Part shown: positions 17,797 to 26,023 of the stretch, piece after piece
Position numbering within the stretch: the first letter of the stretch is position 1
Layout of the letters: each line of letters starts with the position of its first letter
NCBI RefSeq assembly: GCF_023273875.1
Contig: NZ_CP096882.1
Coordinates: 2,914,001-2,978,000, forward strand
Length of the DNA: 64,000 nucleotides
DNA from: Pseudarthrobacter sp. SSS035
GTDB lineage: Bacteria; Actinomycetota; Actinomycetes; Actinomycetales; Micrococcaceae
Direction of reading: 5' to 3'
Made by a program: the position numbers and the translations under genes
The notes under the pieces: model-generated
Told to the model about the DNA's origin: nothing
Database searches by the model: none
The model's input: the letters and a program-made list of their open reading frames with translations, nothing else

Positions 17797-17851
17797 TCTA
17801 TCACTAAACGTCGTCATCAGCGTCGAATAGCGACGTTAGGTGATAGAGCAA
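17792..17851. repeat. Inverted repeat that holds the stop codons of both flanking genes
   Basis: Arms at 17793-17813 and 17831-17851 match at 18 of 21 positions. The first arm contains TGA 17794-17796, the stop of the S1 protease. The spacer contains the stop of the convergent thioesterase (17817-17819 on the minus strand). It shares the 14-bp word GTTGATCTATCACT with the element at 32588-32648. Confidence 0.88.
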
Positions 17852-18332
17852 CCGGAGAGTGGGACGGCTGCTTCTTCGGCTTCATCAGCAGGTTGGTGAT
17901 GCGCAGCGTGCAGAGGCGCTGGCCGGCGTCGTTGGTGATGAGGACCTCGTGCGTGGTCAGGGTGCCGCCGAGGTAGATGGGAGTGGCGGTGATGGTGATC
18001 TGGCCCTCGCGCGCCGAGCGGTGGTGCGTCGCGGAGACGTCCACCCCCACGGCAGTTTTCCCCAACGTGCTGGCATGGATCACGGCCGCCCAGGACCCCA
18101 CCGCCTCGCCCACCGCCAGCGACGCGCCGCCGTGCAGCAACCCGAACGACTGCCTGTTGCCCTCCACAGGCATCGTCGCCACCACGCGCTCGACCGATTC
18201 CTCCAGGATCTTCACGCCCATCTTCTCGTCGAGCTCGCCGAGGACGATCTTCCACGGTGTGGCGACCGGTGTGGCGACCGGCGTGGCGCCCGGGGTGGTG
18301 TCCGGCGCAGCGTCGGGGGATGGTGCAGTCAT
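17817..18332 (-). CDS. PaaI-like hotdog thioesterase
   Basis: The 171-aa hotdog-fold protein has the family motif FGLLHGGASLAVGEAVGSWA and then VGVDVSATHHRSA. It hydrolyses acyl-CoA thioesters, probably phenylacetyl-type CoA esters by context. ATG 18332 is supported by AAAGGAG at 7 bp; the longer frame to 18383 is less likely. The N-terminus has TPVA/TPG repeats from a local DNA duplication. The last dozen residues are encoded by the inverted-repeat element and are probably not native. It is divergent from paaZ across operator B. Confidence 0.85.
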   Translation of the reverse strand: MTAPSPDAAPDTTPGATPVATPVATPWKIVLGELDEKMGVKILEESVERVVATMPVEGNRQSFGLLHGGASLAVGEAVGSWAAVIHASTLGKTAVGVDVSATHHRSAREGQITITATPIYLGGTLTTHEVLITNDAGQRLCTLRITNLLMKPKKQPSHSPVALSPNVAIRR

Positions 18333-18397
18333 GGGTCTCCTTTGGCGAGGCTGAACTTCCAGTGTGCGGCACGGCACAGTCATGTACTGTAGACATA

Positions 18398-18419
18398 TTA
18401 CCGAACGGACGGTCAGTAA
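18398..18419. promoter_or_regulatory. TetR-type operator B (PaaR-like), between thioesterase and paaZ
   Basis: A 22-bp imperfect palindrome running from TTACCGAACGG to ACGGTCAGTAA (8 of 11 paired). It is 46 bp before the paaZ ATG and 66 bp from the divergent thioesterase start, placed to control both. Confidence 0.75.
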
Positions 18420-18464
18420 AGCCCTGGCCGCGTTTTGTCCCCGCCTTGGAAGGACCCGTCAACG

Positions 18465-20567
18465 ATGACCACCACTGCAGAAACCACAGTCGACACCGTC
18501 CAGACCGTTCCCAGTTTCATCCAGGATTCCTGGTGGACTCCCGACGCCGGTTCGGCAGCTTCCGCCGTCCCCGTGCGGGACGCGAGCACGGGGGAAGTCC
18601 TGGCCAAGGTGAGCACCGACGGCCTGGACCTTGCCGCCGTCGTGGATTACGGCCGCACCACGGGACAGACGGAACTGGGCAAGCTGACCTTCCACCAGCG
18701 CGCGCTCAAGCTCAAGGAGCTGGCGCAGTACCTGAACGCCCGGCGCGAGCACTTTTATACGTTTTCGGCGCAGACCGGTGCCACCAAGATCGACTCGATG
18801 ATCGACATCGATGGCGGCATCGGCGTCCTCTTCACGTTCGGCTCCAAGGGCCGGCGCGAGCTGCCCAATTCGCAGGTAGTGGTGGACGGTCCCATGGAGG
18901 TGCTGTCCAAGGATGGCTCGTTCGTGGCCGAGCACATCTACACACGCATCCCTGGCGTCGCCGTGCAGATCAACGCGTTCAACTTCCCGGTCTGGGGCAT
19001 GCTGGAGAAACTGGCGCCAGCATTCATCGCCGGGGTCCCCACCATCGTCAAGCCAGCCACCCCCACCGGGTACGTGGCCGCGGCCGTGGTGAAGGCGATC
19101 ATCGAATCCAACATCCTGCCGAAGGGCTCGCTGCAGCTGATTTCCGGCTCTGTCCGCGGCCTTCTGGACGTGCTGGACTACCGCGACCTGGTGGCCTTCA
19201 CCGGCTCCGCGTCTACCGCGCTGTCACTGAAATCGCATCCCAACGTGGTGCAGGGCGGCGTCCGGTTCACGTCCGAAACGGACTCCCTCAACGCCGCCAT
19301 CCTTGGTCCGGACGCCATGGAGGGCACCCCGGAATTCGACGCGTTCATCAAGTCAGTGGTCACCGAAATGACGGTCAAGGCGGGCCAGAAGTGCACGTCC
19401 ATCCGCCGCGCCATCGTCCCGCAGGAGCTGGTGCCGGCGGTGATCGCCGCTGTCGGCAGGCGCGTGGATGAGCGTGTGGTGCTGGGCGATCCCCGCGCCG
19501 ACGGCGTCACGATGGGCGCTTTGGCGTCGCTCGAGCAGCTTACCGACGTCCGCGCCGCGGTGCAGTCAATGCTCGACGCCGGCGGTGAGCTCGCGTACGG
19601 GACGCTCGATTCGCCGTCGGTCACCTCTGCCGGCGGCGCCACGGGCGTAGTGGATGCCGGCGCCTTTATGTCGCCGGTGGTGCTGAGCTGGGCTGACGCG
19701 GAGACTGACGCGATCCACTCGCTGGAGGCATTCGGCCCGGTAGCCTCCGTGATCGGATACCAGGACCTGCCCGACGCCGTCCGCCTCGCCGCCCGGGGCG
19801 GCGGCTCCCTCGTGGCATCGGTGTGCACCAACGATCCGGCCGTAGCCCGCGAACTCGTCACCGGGATCGCCGCCCACCATGGCCGTGTCCTGATGCTCAA
19901 CCGCGAGGACGCCCGCAGCTCCACCGGACACGGCTCGCCCGTGCCGCACCTGGTCCACGGCGGTCCCGGCCGCGCCGGCGGCGGCGAGGAGCTGGGCGGC
20001 ATCCGCTCGGTCATGCACCATATGCAGCGCACCGCCATCCAGGGTTCGCCCAACATGCTCACCGCCGTGACCGGCCTCTGGCACGCCGGGGCGGACCGGA
20101 ACTTTACCGTGGAGACCGAGGGAACGCACCCGTTCCGGAAGTCGTTGGCTTCGTTGCGGATCGGCGACGCCGTCCGGTCCGACCTGCGTCAAGTGTCACT
20201 GGCGGACATCACCGCGTTCGCCAACTCCACGGGCGACACCTTCTATGCCCACACCAACCAGGAAGCGGCCGAAGCCAACCCGTTCTTCCCGGGCATCGTG
20301 GCACACGGATACCTGCTGCTGAGCTGGGCCGCCGGGCTGTTTGTGGAGCCGGCGCCGGGTCCTGTCCTGGCCAACTACGGCCTGGAAAACCTCCGCTTCA
20401 TCACGCCCGTGGCTGCCGGCGATTCCATCCGGGTCACCCTGACGGCCAAGAAGATCACCCCGCGCGAAACCGACGAGTACGGCGAGGTGGCCTGGGACGC
20501 GCTCCTGACCAACCAGAACGACGAGATCGTGGCCACCTACGACGTCCTCACCCTCGTCGAAAAGTAG
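18465..20567 (+). CDS. paaZ: Bifunctional oxepin-CoA hydrolase / semialdehyde dehydrogenase PaaZ
   Basis: The 700-aa two-domain enzyme has an N-terminal aldehyde dehydrogenase (about residues 1-520) with the catalytic Cys in AGQKCTSIRRA and Glu in FTSETDS. The C-terminal MaoC-like hydratase (about 540-700) has TGDTFYAHTNQEAAEANPF and AHGYLLLSWAAGLF. This fusion defines PaaZ, which opens the oxepin-CoA ring and oxidises the resulting semialdehyde in the aerobic phenylacetyl-CoA pathway. ATG 18465 follows GGAAGGA at about 11 bp. Operator B lies upstream. Confidence 0.96.
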   Translation: MTTTAETTVDTVQTVPSFIQDSWWTPDAGSAASAVPVRDASTGEVLAKVSTDGLDLAAVVDYGRTTGQTELGKLTFHQRALKLKELAQYLNARREHFYTFSAQTGATKIDSMIDIDGGIGVLFTFGSKGRRELPNSQVVVDGPMEVLSKDGSFVAEHIYTRIPGVAVQINAFNFPVWGMLEKLAPAFIAGVPTIVKPATPTGYVAAAVVKAIIESNILPKGSLQLISGSVRGLLDVLDYRDLVAFTGSASTALSLKSHPNVVQGGVRFTSETDSLNAAILGPDAMEGTPEFDAFIKSVVTEMTVKAGQKCTSIRRAIVPQELVPAVIAAVGRRVDERVVLGDPRADGVTMGALASLEQLTDVRAAVQSMLDAGGELAYGTLDSPSVTSAGGATGVVDAGAFMSPVVLSWADAETDAIHSLEAFGPVASVIGYQDLPDAVRLAARGGGSLVASVCTNDPAVARELVTGIAAHHGRVLMLNREDARSSTGHGSPVPHLVHGGPGRAGGGEELGGIRSVMHHMQRTAIQGSPNMLTAVTGLWHAGADRNFTVETEGTHPFRKSLASLRIGDAVRSDLRQVSLADITAFANSTGDTFYAHTNQEAAEANPFFPGIVAHGYLLLSWAAGLFVEPAPGPVLANYGLENLRFITPVAAGDSIRVTLTAKKITPRETDEYGEVAWDALLTNQNDEIVATYDVLTLVEK

Positions 20568-20578
20568 CCCCACCCCCG

Positions 20579-20670
20579 GACGCTCTCTCACTCAATGTGC
20601 GTTTTCCGGCGACGCTCTCGCACCGGTGAGAGAGCGTCGGGGGTTTTCCCGCATTATGTGAGAGAGCGTT
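20579..20670. repeat. Cluster of GACGCTCTCTCAC words (hairpin plus flanking copies)
   Basis: Copies at 20579-20591, 20611-20624, 20625-20638 (inverse) and 20657-20670 (inverse). The middle pair forms a 14-bp hairpin with one mismatch. It begins 11 bp after the paaZ stop. The same word occurs at 33443-33485. Confidence 0.85.
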
Positions 20671-20723
20671 TGGATCTTTCCGGGTTGCTGCGGCGTAAAA
20701 TTTCCACCGTAGGAGGTGGCCAA

Positions 20724-21131
20724 ATGAACCTAGCCCTGAACACAGCCACAACCATCCTGCCCGTCGATGACGCAGCGCGCGCCCGCAGTTTCTACACCGA
20801 AAAACTGGGCCTCCCGCACCGCGGAATGACAGACAATGGAAGCGAATTACTCGGTAGCGACGGCGGCCCGATGCTGCAGTTGTTGCCGGTCTCGGACGGG
20901 AAGCACTCCGAGCACACCGCCCTTAGTTTTGAGGTGCGCAACATTGAGCGGATCGTGCAGGACATGGAGGCCAGGGGCGTCCGTTTCCAGGATTACGACC
21001 TGCCCAACCTCAAGACCGAGAACCACATCTGCACCACGGACTCAGAGAAATGCGCCTGGTTCATGGACACGGAGCACAACATCCTCTGCGTTCATGAGAC
21101 GTTGGGAATGCAGGCCGAATACCAGCTCTGA
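20724..21131 (+). CDS. VOC (glyoxalase/dioxygenase superfamily) protein
   Basis: The 135-aa protein is a single VOC domain: TTILPVDDAARARSFYTEKL at the start, LSFEVRNIERIVQDMEARG in the middle, and DTEHNILCVHE with a metal-ligand-like Glu/His at the end. Members bind a divalent metal and act on many substrates or bind drugs; the function here is unknown. The start is strongly set by AGGAGGT at 20711-20717. It sits between paaZ and the convergent tetR gene and may belong to the phenylacetate region only by position. Confidence 0.85.
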   Translation: MNLALNTATTILPVDDAARARSFYTEKLGLPHRGMTDNGSELLGSDGGPMLQLLPVSDGKHSEHTALSFEVRNIERIVQDMEARGVRFQDYDLPNLKTENHICTTDSEKCAWFMDTEHNILCVHETLGMQAEYQL

Positions 21132-21170
21132 CCGCCTCAGCAGGTCGCACTCAGCAGGCCGCAGCATTCC

Positions 21171-21776
21171 CTAGTGCTGCGCGTGGAGCCCGTCGAACGC
21201 GATGGTGATGACGTCGTCGGCCAGTTTTTCCGGCGTGAGGGAGCCGCCCGGTTTGTACCATTCCACGATTGAGTTGATGGTGCCGAACAGCAGGCGCGTG
21301 ACGGTGCGCGGATCGATGTCCTGGCGCAGCGAGCCTTCGTCGCGGGCTGCGGAAATCAGGGCGGCCACCTCGTGATCAAACGCGCGACGGCGTTCCAGGG
21401 CGTCGCGCTCAATGTCAGTGTTGCCCCGCAACCGTAGGAGCAGCGTGACAAACGGCAGCCGCTCCACCAGCACGGCCACGGTCTGACGCAGGACAAATTC
21501 CAGCCGTGCGTCCGCCGCGCCGCTTTGCGCCCCGGGCTGTTCGAGGATTGATTCCAGTCCGCCGAGCGCATGGTCCAGGGCGAGCCTCAGGAGGTCGCCC
21601 TTGGACGGCACGTGGTGGTAGATGGCCGATTTCGAGATGCCCAGGTTCTCGGCCAGGATGCCCATGGACGTGGCGTCATAGCCGTGCCGGTTGAAGACGT
21701 CGACGGCGATGAGCAGCACCGACTGCTGGTCGTAACCGGGACGGCCGCGCTTGCTGGGGACTGCTGTAGTGGGCAT
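21171..21776 (-). CDS. paaR: TetR-family regulator, probable PaaR of the phenylacetate regulon
   Basis: The 201-aa protein has an N-terminal TetR helix-turn-helix (about residues 15-60: VDVFNRHGYDATSMGIL, ENLGISKSAIYHHVPSKGDL). The C-terminal ligand domain includes TRLLFGTINSIVEWYKPGG, as in TetR_C regulators of aromatic acyl-CoA pathways. The near-identical sites upstream of this gene, of the thiolase operon and of paaZ, with a weaker one upstream of paaI, indicate autoregulation and repression of the paa genes, probably relieved by phenylacetyl-CoA. The ligand is inferred from known PaaR proteins. Confidence 0.85.
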   Translation of the reverse strand: MPTTAVPSKRGRPGYDQQSVLLIAVDVFNRHGYDATSMGILAENLGISKSAIYHHVPSKGDLLRLALDHALGGLESILEQPGAQSGAADARLEFVLRQTVAVLVERLPFVTLLLRLRGNTDIERDALERRRAFDHEVAALISAARDEGSLRQDIDPRTVTRLLFGTINSIVEWYKPGGSLTPEKLADDVITIAFDGLHAQH

Positions 21777-21791
21777 ACCGGCTATTTTCCC

Positions 21792-21806
21792 ACGAACGTT
21801 CGGTAA
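21792..21806. promoter_or_regulatory. TetR-type operator C (PaaR-like), at the regulator gene
   Basis: ACGAACGTTCGGTAA contains the perfect 10-bp palindrome CGAACGTTCG. It is 16 bp upstream of the tetR start and would give autoregulation. Confidence 0.75.
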
Positions 21807-21830
21807 TCCCTGTAGCGGCGCAGCTGGGGC

Positions 21831-21850
21831 CTCAAGTGTCCGTTCGCGCT
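21831..21850. repeat. Single inverted copy of the AGCGCGAACGGACACTT word after paaK
   Basis: Read on the minus strand, the word begins with the last bases of the paaK stop codon (TAG at 21851-21849) and continues GCGAACGGACACTT. It is the same core as in the crotonase 5' end at 10776-10839. Confidence 0.75.
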
Positions 21851-23213
21851 ACGCCTTGGGACGCAGGTCGTAGATCCGGCGCAGCTTGCCGTTTGACCGC
21901 TCCAGTGAACCCGGCTCCACCACGTCAACGGCGCACGAAGAACCCACGTGGATCTTGATCTGCTCCTGCAGGGTGCGTGCCGCCGTCGTACTTTGCTCAA
22001 CTGTCACCGCGTCCCGGCGCTCGATCTTGACCGTCAGCTGGTCCATCCGCTGGCCCTCGGGGCGGGTGAGTTCGAGCTGGAAGTGGGGGCTGAGCTCGGG
22101 GATGCGCAGCGCGATTTCCTCGATCTGGGACGGGAACAGGTTCACGCCGCGGAGAATGATCATGTCGTCGCTGCGGCCGGTGATGCGGCCCATCCGGCGG
22201 TGCGCGGGGCGGGCGGTGCCGGGCAGCAGGCGGGTGAGGTCCTTGGTGCGGTAGCGGATGATCGGCAGGGCTTCCTTGGTGAGCGAGGTGAACACGAGTT
22301 CGCCGTGTTCGCCGTCGCGCAGGACGTTTTCCTTGCCCACTACGGGGTTGAAGGCGTCGATGATTTCGGGGCGGAAGTGGTCCTCCCAGATGTGGCTGCC
22401 GTCCTGGGTTTCCACGGCCTCGCCGGCGACGCCCGGGCCCATCACTTCGGACAGGCCGTAGATGTCACAGGCCTTGATGTTCATGGTGACTTCGAGTTCG
22501 TGCCGCATCTCCTGCGTCCACGGTTCGGCGCCCAGGACTGCGTACTTGAGCGAGGTCGACGTCGGGTCGATGCCCATGTGGGCCATGGCGTCGGCGATGG
22601 TGAGCAGGTATGTGGGCGTGGCCAGGATGGCGTCCGGCTGGAAGTCCTGGATGAGCTGGATCTGGCGTTCGGTCTGCCCGCCGGACATCGGGATGACGGT
22701 GCAGCCCAGCGCTTCGGCGCCGGCGTGCGCGCCCAGTCCGCCCGTGAACAGGCCGTAGCCGTAGGCGTTGTGGACCTTCATGCCGGGCCGGACGCCGGAC
22801 GCGCGGAGGCAGCGCGCCACCAGTTTGGCCCAGTCGGCCAGGTCCTGCTTGGTGTATCCGACGACGGTGGGCCGGCCTGTGGTGCCCGAACTCGCGTGCA
22901 CGCGGGCTACTTCGCTCTGCGGCACGGCGAACATTCCGAACGGGTATTCGGCGCGCAGGTCTTCCTTGGTGGTGAAGGGGAAGTTGCCGAGGTCGCTGAG
23001 TTCGCGGAGGTCCGTGGGGTGGATGCCGGCGTCGTCGAATTTGCGCTTGTAGAGGGGCACGCGGTCGTAGGCGTAGGCAACGGTGTGCTGCAGGCGGGTG
23101 AGCTGGAGGGCCTCGAGTTCGTCGCGGGAGATGGTCTCCTCGCGGTCCAGGATGGGATCTGTGCCCTGGGACGTGGACTGCGGCCTGGGCGTTTCGGGGG
23201 CGTGGAGGGTCAT
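21849..23213 (-). CDS. paaK: Phenylacetate-CoA ligase PaaK
   Basis: The 454-aa AMP-forming ligase has the P-loop-like ASSGTTGRPTVVGYTK (near residues 100-115), core A5-type block DIYGLSEVMGPGVAGE and hinge RTKDLTRLLPG with MGRITGRSDDM. It activates phenylacetate to phenylacetyl-CoA, the first step of the pathway. ATG 23213 is chosen; AGGAAA overlaps the paaI stop just upstream. The 7-bp gap to paaI puts both in one operon behind operator D. Confidence 0.96.
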   Translation of the reverse strand: MTLHAPETPRPQSTSQGTDPILDREETISRDELEALQLTRLQHTVAYAYDRVPLYKRKFDDAGIHPTDLRELSDLGNFPFTTKEDLRAEYPFGMFAVPQSEVARVHASSGTTGRPTVVGYTKQDLADWAKLVARCLRASGVRPGMKVHNAYGYGLFTGGLGAHAGAEALGCTVIPMSGGQTERQIQLIQDFQPDAILATPTYLLTIADAMAHMGIDPTSTSLKYAVLGAEPWTQEMRHELEVTMNIKACDIYGLSEVMGPGVAGEAVETQDGSHIWEDHFRPEIIDAFNPVVGKENVLRDGEHGELVFTSLTKEALPIIRYRTKDLTRLLPGTARPAHRRMGRITGRSDDMIILRGVNLFPSQIEEIALRIPELSPHFQLELTRPEGQRMDQLTVKIERRDAVTVEQSTTAARTLQEQIKIHVGSSCAVDVVEPGSLERSNGKLRRIYDLRPKA

Positions 23214-23220
23214 GGTTTTC

Positions 23221-23706
23221 CTACTTCTTGGGAATGGTGCGGCTGCGTCCGCGGAACTCGGCGATGAGTTCCCCCGGGTTGCCGGAGCTGGGTAACGAAT
23301 CGGGCTGCGCACCGGGCTGGGCGTCGGCGTCGGCCGCGAAAATCTGGATGTCGTAGAGCCCGCTGCGCCCAGAGCTGGACCGGCGGTCCGCGATGGCGGT
23401 GATCACCTGGCCGCGGTAGGCGGGCTTGAGGAAATTGATGTCGACGCCGGCGGCAACGGTGATGCTGTCGGCCTCTTCGGGGGTGGGATTGACCGGATTG
23501 CAGGCAAGGGCGAAGGCGGAGTCGGCGAAGGCGAAGATCATTCCGCCGTGCGCCATGCCGAACCCGTTGAGCATTTCCTGCCGGAGCGTCATGCGGATGG
23601 TGGCGTGCCCGTCGCTCACGGCGAGGACCTCGATGCCCATCCATTCGGAGGCGTAGTCGTTTTCCAGGATGGGGTGGGTGGCCCCGGAGAGTGCTGCTTC
23701 AGCCAT
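23221..23706 (-). CDS. paaI: Hydroxyphenylacetyl-CoA thioesterase PaaI
   Basis: The 161-aa hotdog protein has the PaaI signature NGFGMAHGGMIFAFADSAFA and GVDINFLKPAYRGQV. PaaI releases CoA from dead-end (hydroxy)phenylacetyl-CoA esters to prevent CoA trapping. An Ala/Asp/Gln/Pro-rich insertion of about 20 residues sits near the C-terminus (DADAQPGAQPDSLPSSGNPG), an unusual loop. It is the first gene of the paaI-paaK operon, with operator D upstream. Confidence 0.93.
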   Translation of the reverse strand: MAEAALSGATHPILENDYASEWMGIEVLAVSDGHATIRMTLRQEMLNGFGMAHGGMIFAFADSAFALACNPVNPTPEEADSITVAAGVDINFLKPAYRGQVITAIADRRSSSGRSGLYDIQIFAADADAQPGAQPDSLPSSGNPGELIAEFRGRSRTIPKK

Positions 23707-23728
23707 GCGTCATTGCCTCCAGCTTTAT

Positions 23729-23750
23729 TTACCGAATGTTCATTAGGTAA
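23729..23750. promoter_or_regulatory. TetR-type operator D (PaaR-like), before paaI-paaK
   Basis: A 22-bp palindrome, TTACCGAATGT with TCATTAGGTAA (9 of 11 paired), lies 22 bp upstream of the paaI start. It is the most diverged of the four sites in its core but the best paired overall. Confidence 0.7.
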
Positions 23751-23871
23751 TCCCAGATGCGGGTCCGGTGTCAAGGGCAGACCGGTCTGTGGGTGCCCCT
23801 GATCGGTGGGACCCCCGGCCCGGAAGTGCAAGGATGGAGGGGCCGGCACCACGCACAGCAAAGGGCGGACC

Positions 23872-25950
23872 ATGGCCAAAGGCATCTACGTGAGCGCGAC
23901 CACCCCGGGGTCGGGCAAATCGCTCGTGGCCCTGGGCCTCGCGGACACGCTCCACCGGCACGCGGACCGGATCGGCTTCTTCAAACCGGTGGTCCACGGC
24001 CCGGACGCCGCCAGCGACCCCATGGTGGCGCTGATGAAATCACGCTTCGCGCTCGACGACGACCGTTGCCGTGGCGGCCTGACGTCCACCGAAGTGCGTG
24101 CCCTCCTGGCAGACGGAAAACGCGCCGACATCGATGCGCGCTGCGTGGAGATCTTCGCGGAGATTGCCAAGCATTGCGACGTGGTGATCGTGGAGGGGAC
24201 GGACCTCACCGGCCAGGACGCCGCCGTCGAGTTTGACCTCAACGCCCGGCTGGCCAACAACCTGGCCGCGCCGGTGGTTGCCGTGGTGGGCGCCAAGGGG
24301 CTCAGCGTCGCGGAGGCCGCGGCCGCCGTGGAGGTTGCCCGCAAGGAACTGGTGGCAGAAAAGTGCACGCTGCTGGCCATCATGGTGAACCGCGCGGACC
24401 CGGACCTGGTGGAGGAAATCGCGGCCGCCATCAAGCCCGGTGCATCCAACCGGCCCGTGTACGTCCTGCCGGAGCTGGAGGAGATCGCCCGGCCCACCAC
24501 CGGCGAGGTTGCCACGGCGCTGGGTGTGCGCCAGATCGCCGGCCTCGCGGACATGGAACGCGACGTGCGGGACATCAAGGTGGCGGCCATGAACGTGGGC
24601 AACTTCCTGAACGTGCTGGACGAGGGCGCCCTGGTGATCGTTCCCGGCGACCGCGCGGACGTGATGGTGGCCTGCCTGGCGTCGTCGTTCTCGCCGGAAT
24701 TCCCGGTGCCGTCGGCGCTGATCCTGACCGGCGGACTGTCCCCGGATGCCAACATCTACCCGCTCCTGGCGCAGGCGCCGTTCCCCGTGTTTGCCGCCAG
24801 CCAGGACACCTACACCACCGCCAAGCGGGTCTCCGAGGTCCGCAGCGAAATCTGGTCCGGGCACCGCCGCAAGGTGGCCTCCGCCCTGGGCCTGTGGTCC
24901 AAACGGGTGGACGAGGCCGAACTTGTGGAACGCCTCCACCTGCCGCGCCTGGAGCGGATGACCCCGCTGCGGTTCCTGCACGACCTCATCGAACGGGCCA
25001 GGGGCCAGCGCCGGCACGTGGTGCTGCCGGAGGGAACGGACGTCCGGATCCTGCAGGCCGCCGAAATCCTGCACCGCCGCGATGTCTGCGACCTCACCCT
25101 GCTGGGACCGGATTCGCAGGTCCGGGAATTGGCGGCGGCCAACGGCGTCGACCTGGCCGGGATCAACATCGTGGACCCGGCCACCTCGGAACTGCGGCAG
25201 GGCTTCGCCGAGAAGTACTCCGAGCTGCGCGCGCACAAGGGCGTGGACCTGCCGAAGGCGCTGGAAATCATGCAGGACGGCAGCTACTTCGGCACCATGA
25301 TGGTCCAGCTGGGAGTGGTGGACGGCATGGTGTCCGGCGCCGCCCACACCACGGCGCACACCATCCGCCCGGCGCTGGAGTTCGTCAAAACGCGCGACGG
25401 CGTGAAGATCGTGTCCTCGGTGTTCCTGATGCTCATGCCGGACCGGGTGCTGGTCTATGGCGACTGCGCCGTGAACCCCGATCCCAACGTGGAGCAGCTC
25501 GCGGACATCGCCCTCGCCTCGGCCGAAACGGCGGTGCAGTTCGGGGTGGAGCCGCGGGTGGCCATGCTGTCCTACTCCACAGGCGGCTCGGGTTCCGGCG
25601 AGGCCGTGGACGAAGTCCGGCAGGCCACCGAACTGGTGCGTGAACGCCGCCCGGATCTCGCCGTCGAAGGCCCCATCCAGTACGACGCCGCCGTGGACGC
25701 CTCCATCGCGGAGTCCAAAATGCCCGGCTCGTCGGTGGCAGGACAGGCGACCGTGTTCATCTTCCCGGACCTCAACACGGGCAACAACACGTACAAGGCG
25801 GTGCAGCAGAGCTCCGGGGCGGTCGCCGTCGGGCCCGTCCTGCAGGGCCTGCGCAAGCCGGTCAACGACCTCTCGCGCGGCTGCACCGTGGAGGACATCG
25901 TGAACACGGTGGCCATCACGGCCATCCAGGCGCAGGTGCCGGATTCCTGA
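23872..25950 (+). CDS. pta: Phosphate acetyltransferase (long form)
   Basis: The 692-aa enzyme converts acetyl-CoA and phosphate to acetyl phosphate. It has an N-terminal BioD-like P-loop domain (SATTPGSGKSLVALGLAD, residues 6-23), a central DRTGG domain, and the C-terminal catalytic PTA domain from about residue 370 (HVVLPEGTDVRILQAAEI, LMPDRVLVYGDCAVNP, MLSYSTGGSGSGE). ATG 23872 is the family start. With ackA, three minus-strand features downstream, it completes the acetate pathway that also disposes of acetyl-CoA from phenylacetate. It is divergent from paaI. Confidence 0.95.
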   Translation: MAKGIYVSATTPGSGKSLVALGLADTLHRHADRIGFFKPVVHGPDAASDPMVALMKSRFALDDDRCRGGLTSTEVRALLADGKRADIDARCVEIFAEIAKHCDVVIVEGTDLTGQDAAVEFDLNARLANNLAAPVVAVVGAKGLSVAEAAAAVEVARKELVAEKCTLLAIMVNRADPDLVEEIAAAIKPGASNRPVYVLPELEEIARPTTGEVATALGVRQIAGLADMERDVRDIKVAAMNVGNFLNVLDEGALVIVPGDRADVMVACLASSFSPEFPVPSALILTGGLSPDANIYPLLAQAPFPVFAASQDTYTTAKRVSEVRSEIWSGHRRKVASALGLWSKRVDEAELVERLHLPRLERMTPLRFLHDLIERARGQRRHVVLPEGTDVRILQAAEILHRRDVCDLTLLGPDSQVRELAAANGVDLAGINIVDPATSELRQGFAEKYSELRAHKGVDLPKALEIMQDGSYFGTMMVQLGVVDGMVSGAAHTTAHTIRPALEFVKTRDGVKIVSSVFLMLMPDRVLVYGDCAVNPDPNVEQLADIALASAETAVQFGVEPRVAMLSYSTGGSGSGEAVDEVRQATELVRERRPDLAVEGPIQYDAAVDASIAESKMPGSSVAGQATVFIFPDLNTGNNTYKAVQQSSGAVAVGPVLQGLRKPVNDLSRGCTVEDIVNTVAITAIQAQVPDS

Positions 25951-25953
25951 CAA

Positions 25954-26010
25954 CGAGATGGCACTTCACGGCAAAGTTCCTCGAAAACACTGCCGCGAAA
26001 TGCCGTCTCG
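25954..26010. repeat. Inverted repeat between pta and the convergent small gene
   Basis: Arms at 25954-25974 and 25990-26010 pair at 17 of 21 positions around a 15-nt spacer. It starts 4 bp after the pta stop and ends 14 bp before the next stop. No other copy of its word was seen in the window. Confidence 0.7.
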
Positions 26011-26023
26011 CGGAGATTGAAAG

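Noticed and set aside
23221..23706. Frameshift or insertion error in PaaI due to its low-complexity loop
   Set aside because: The frame stays open with family motifs before the loop and a normal C-terminal strand after it; a variable loop is the simpler reading.
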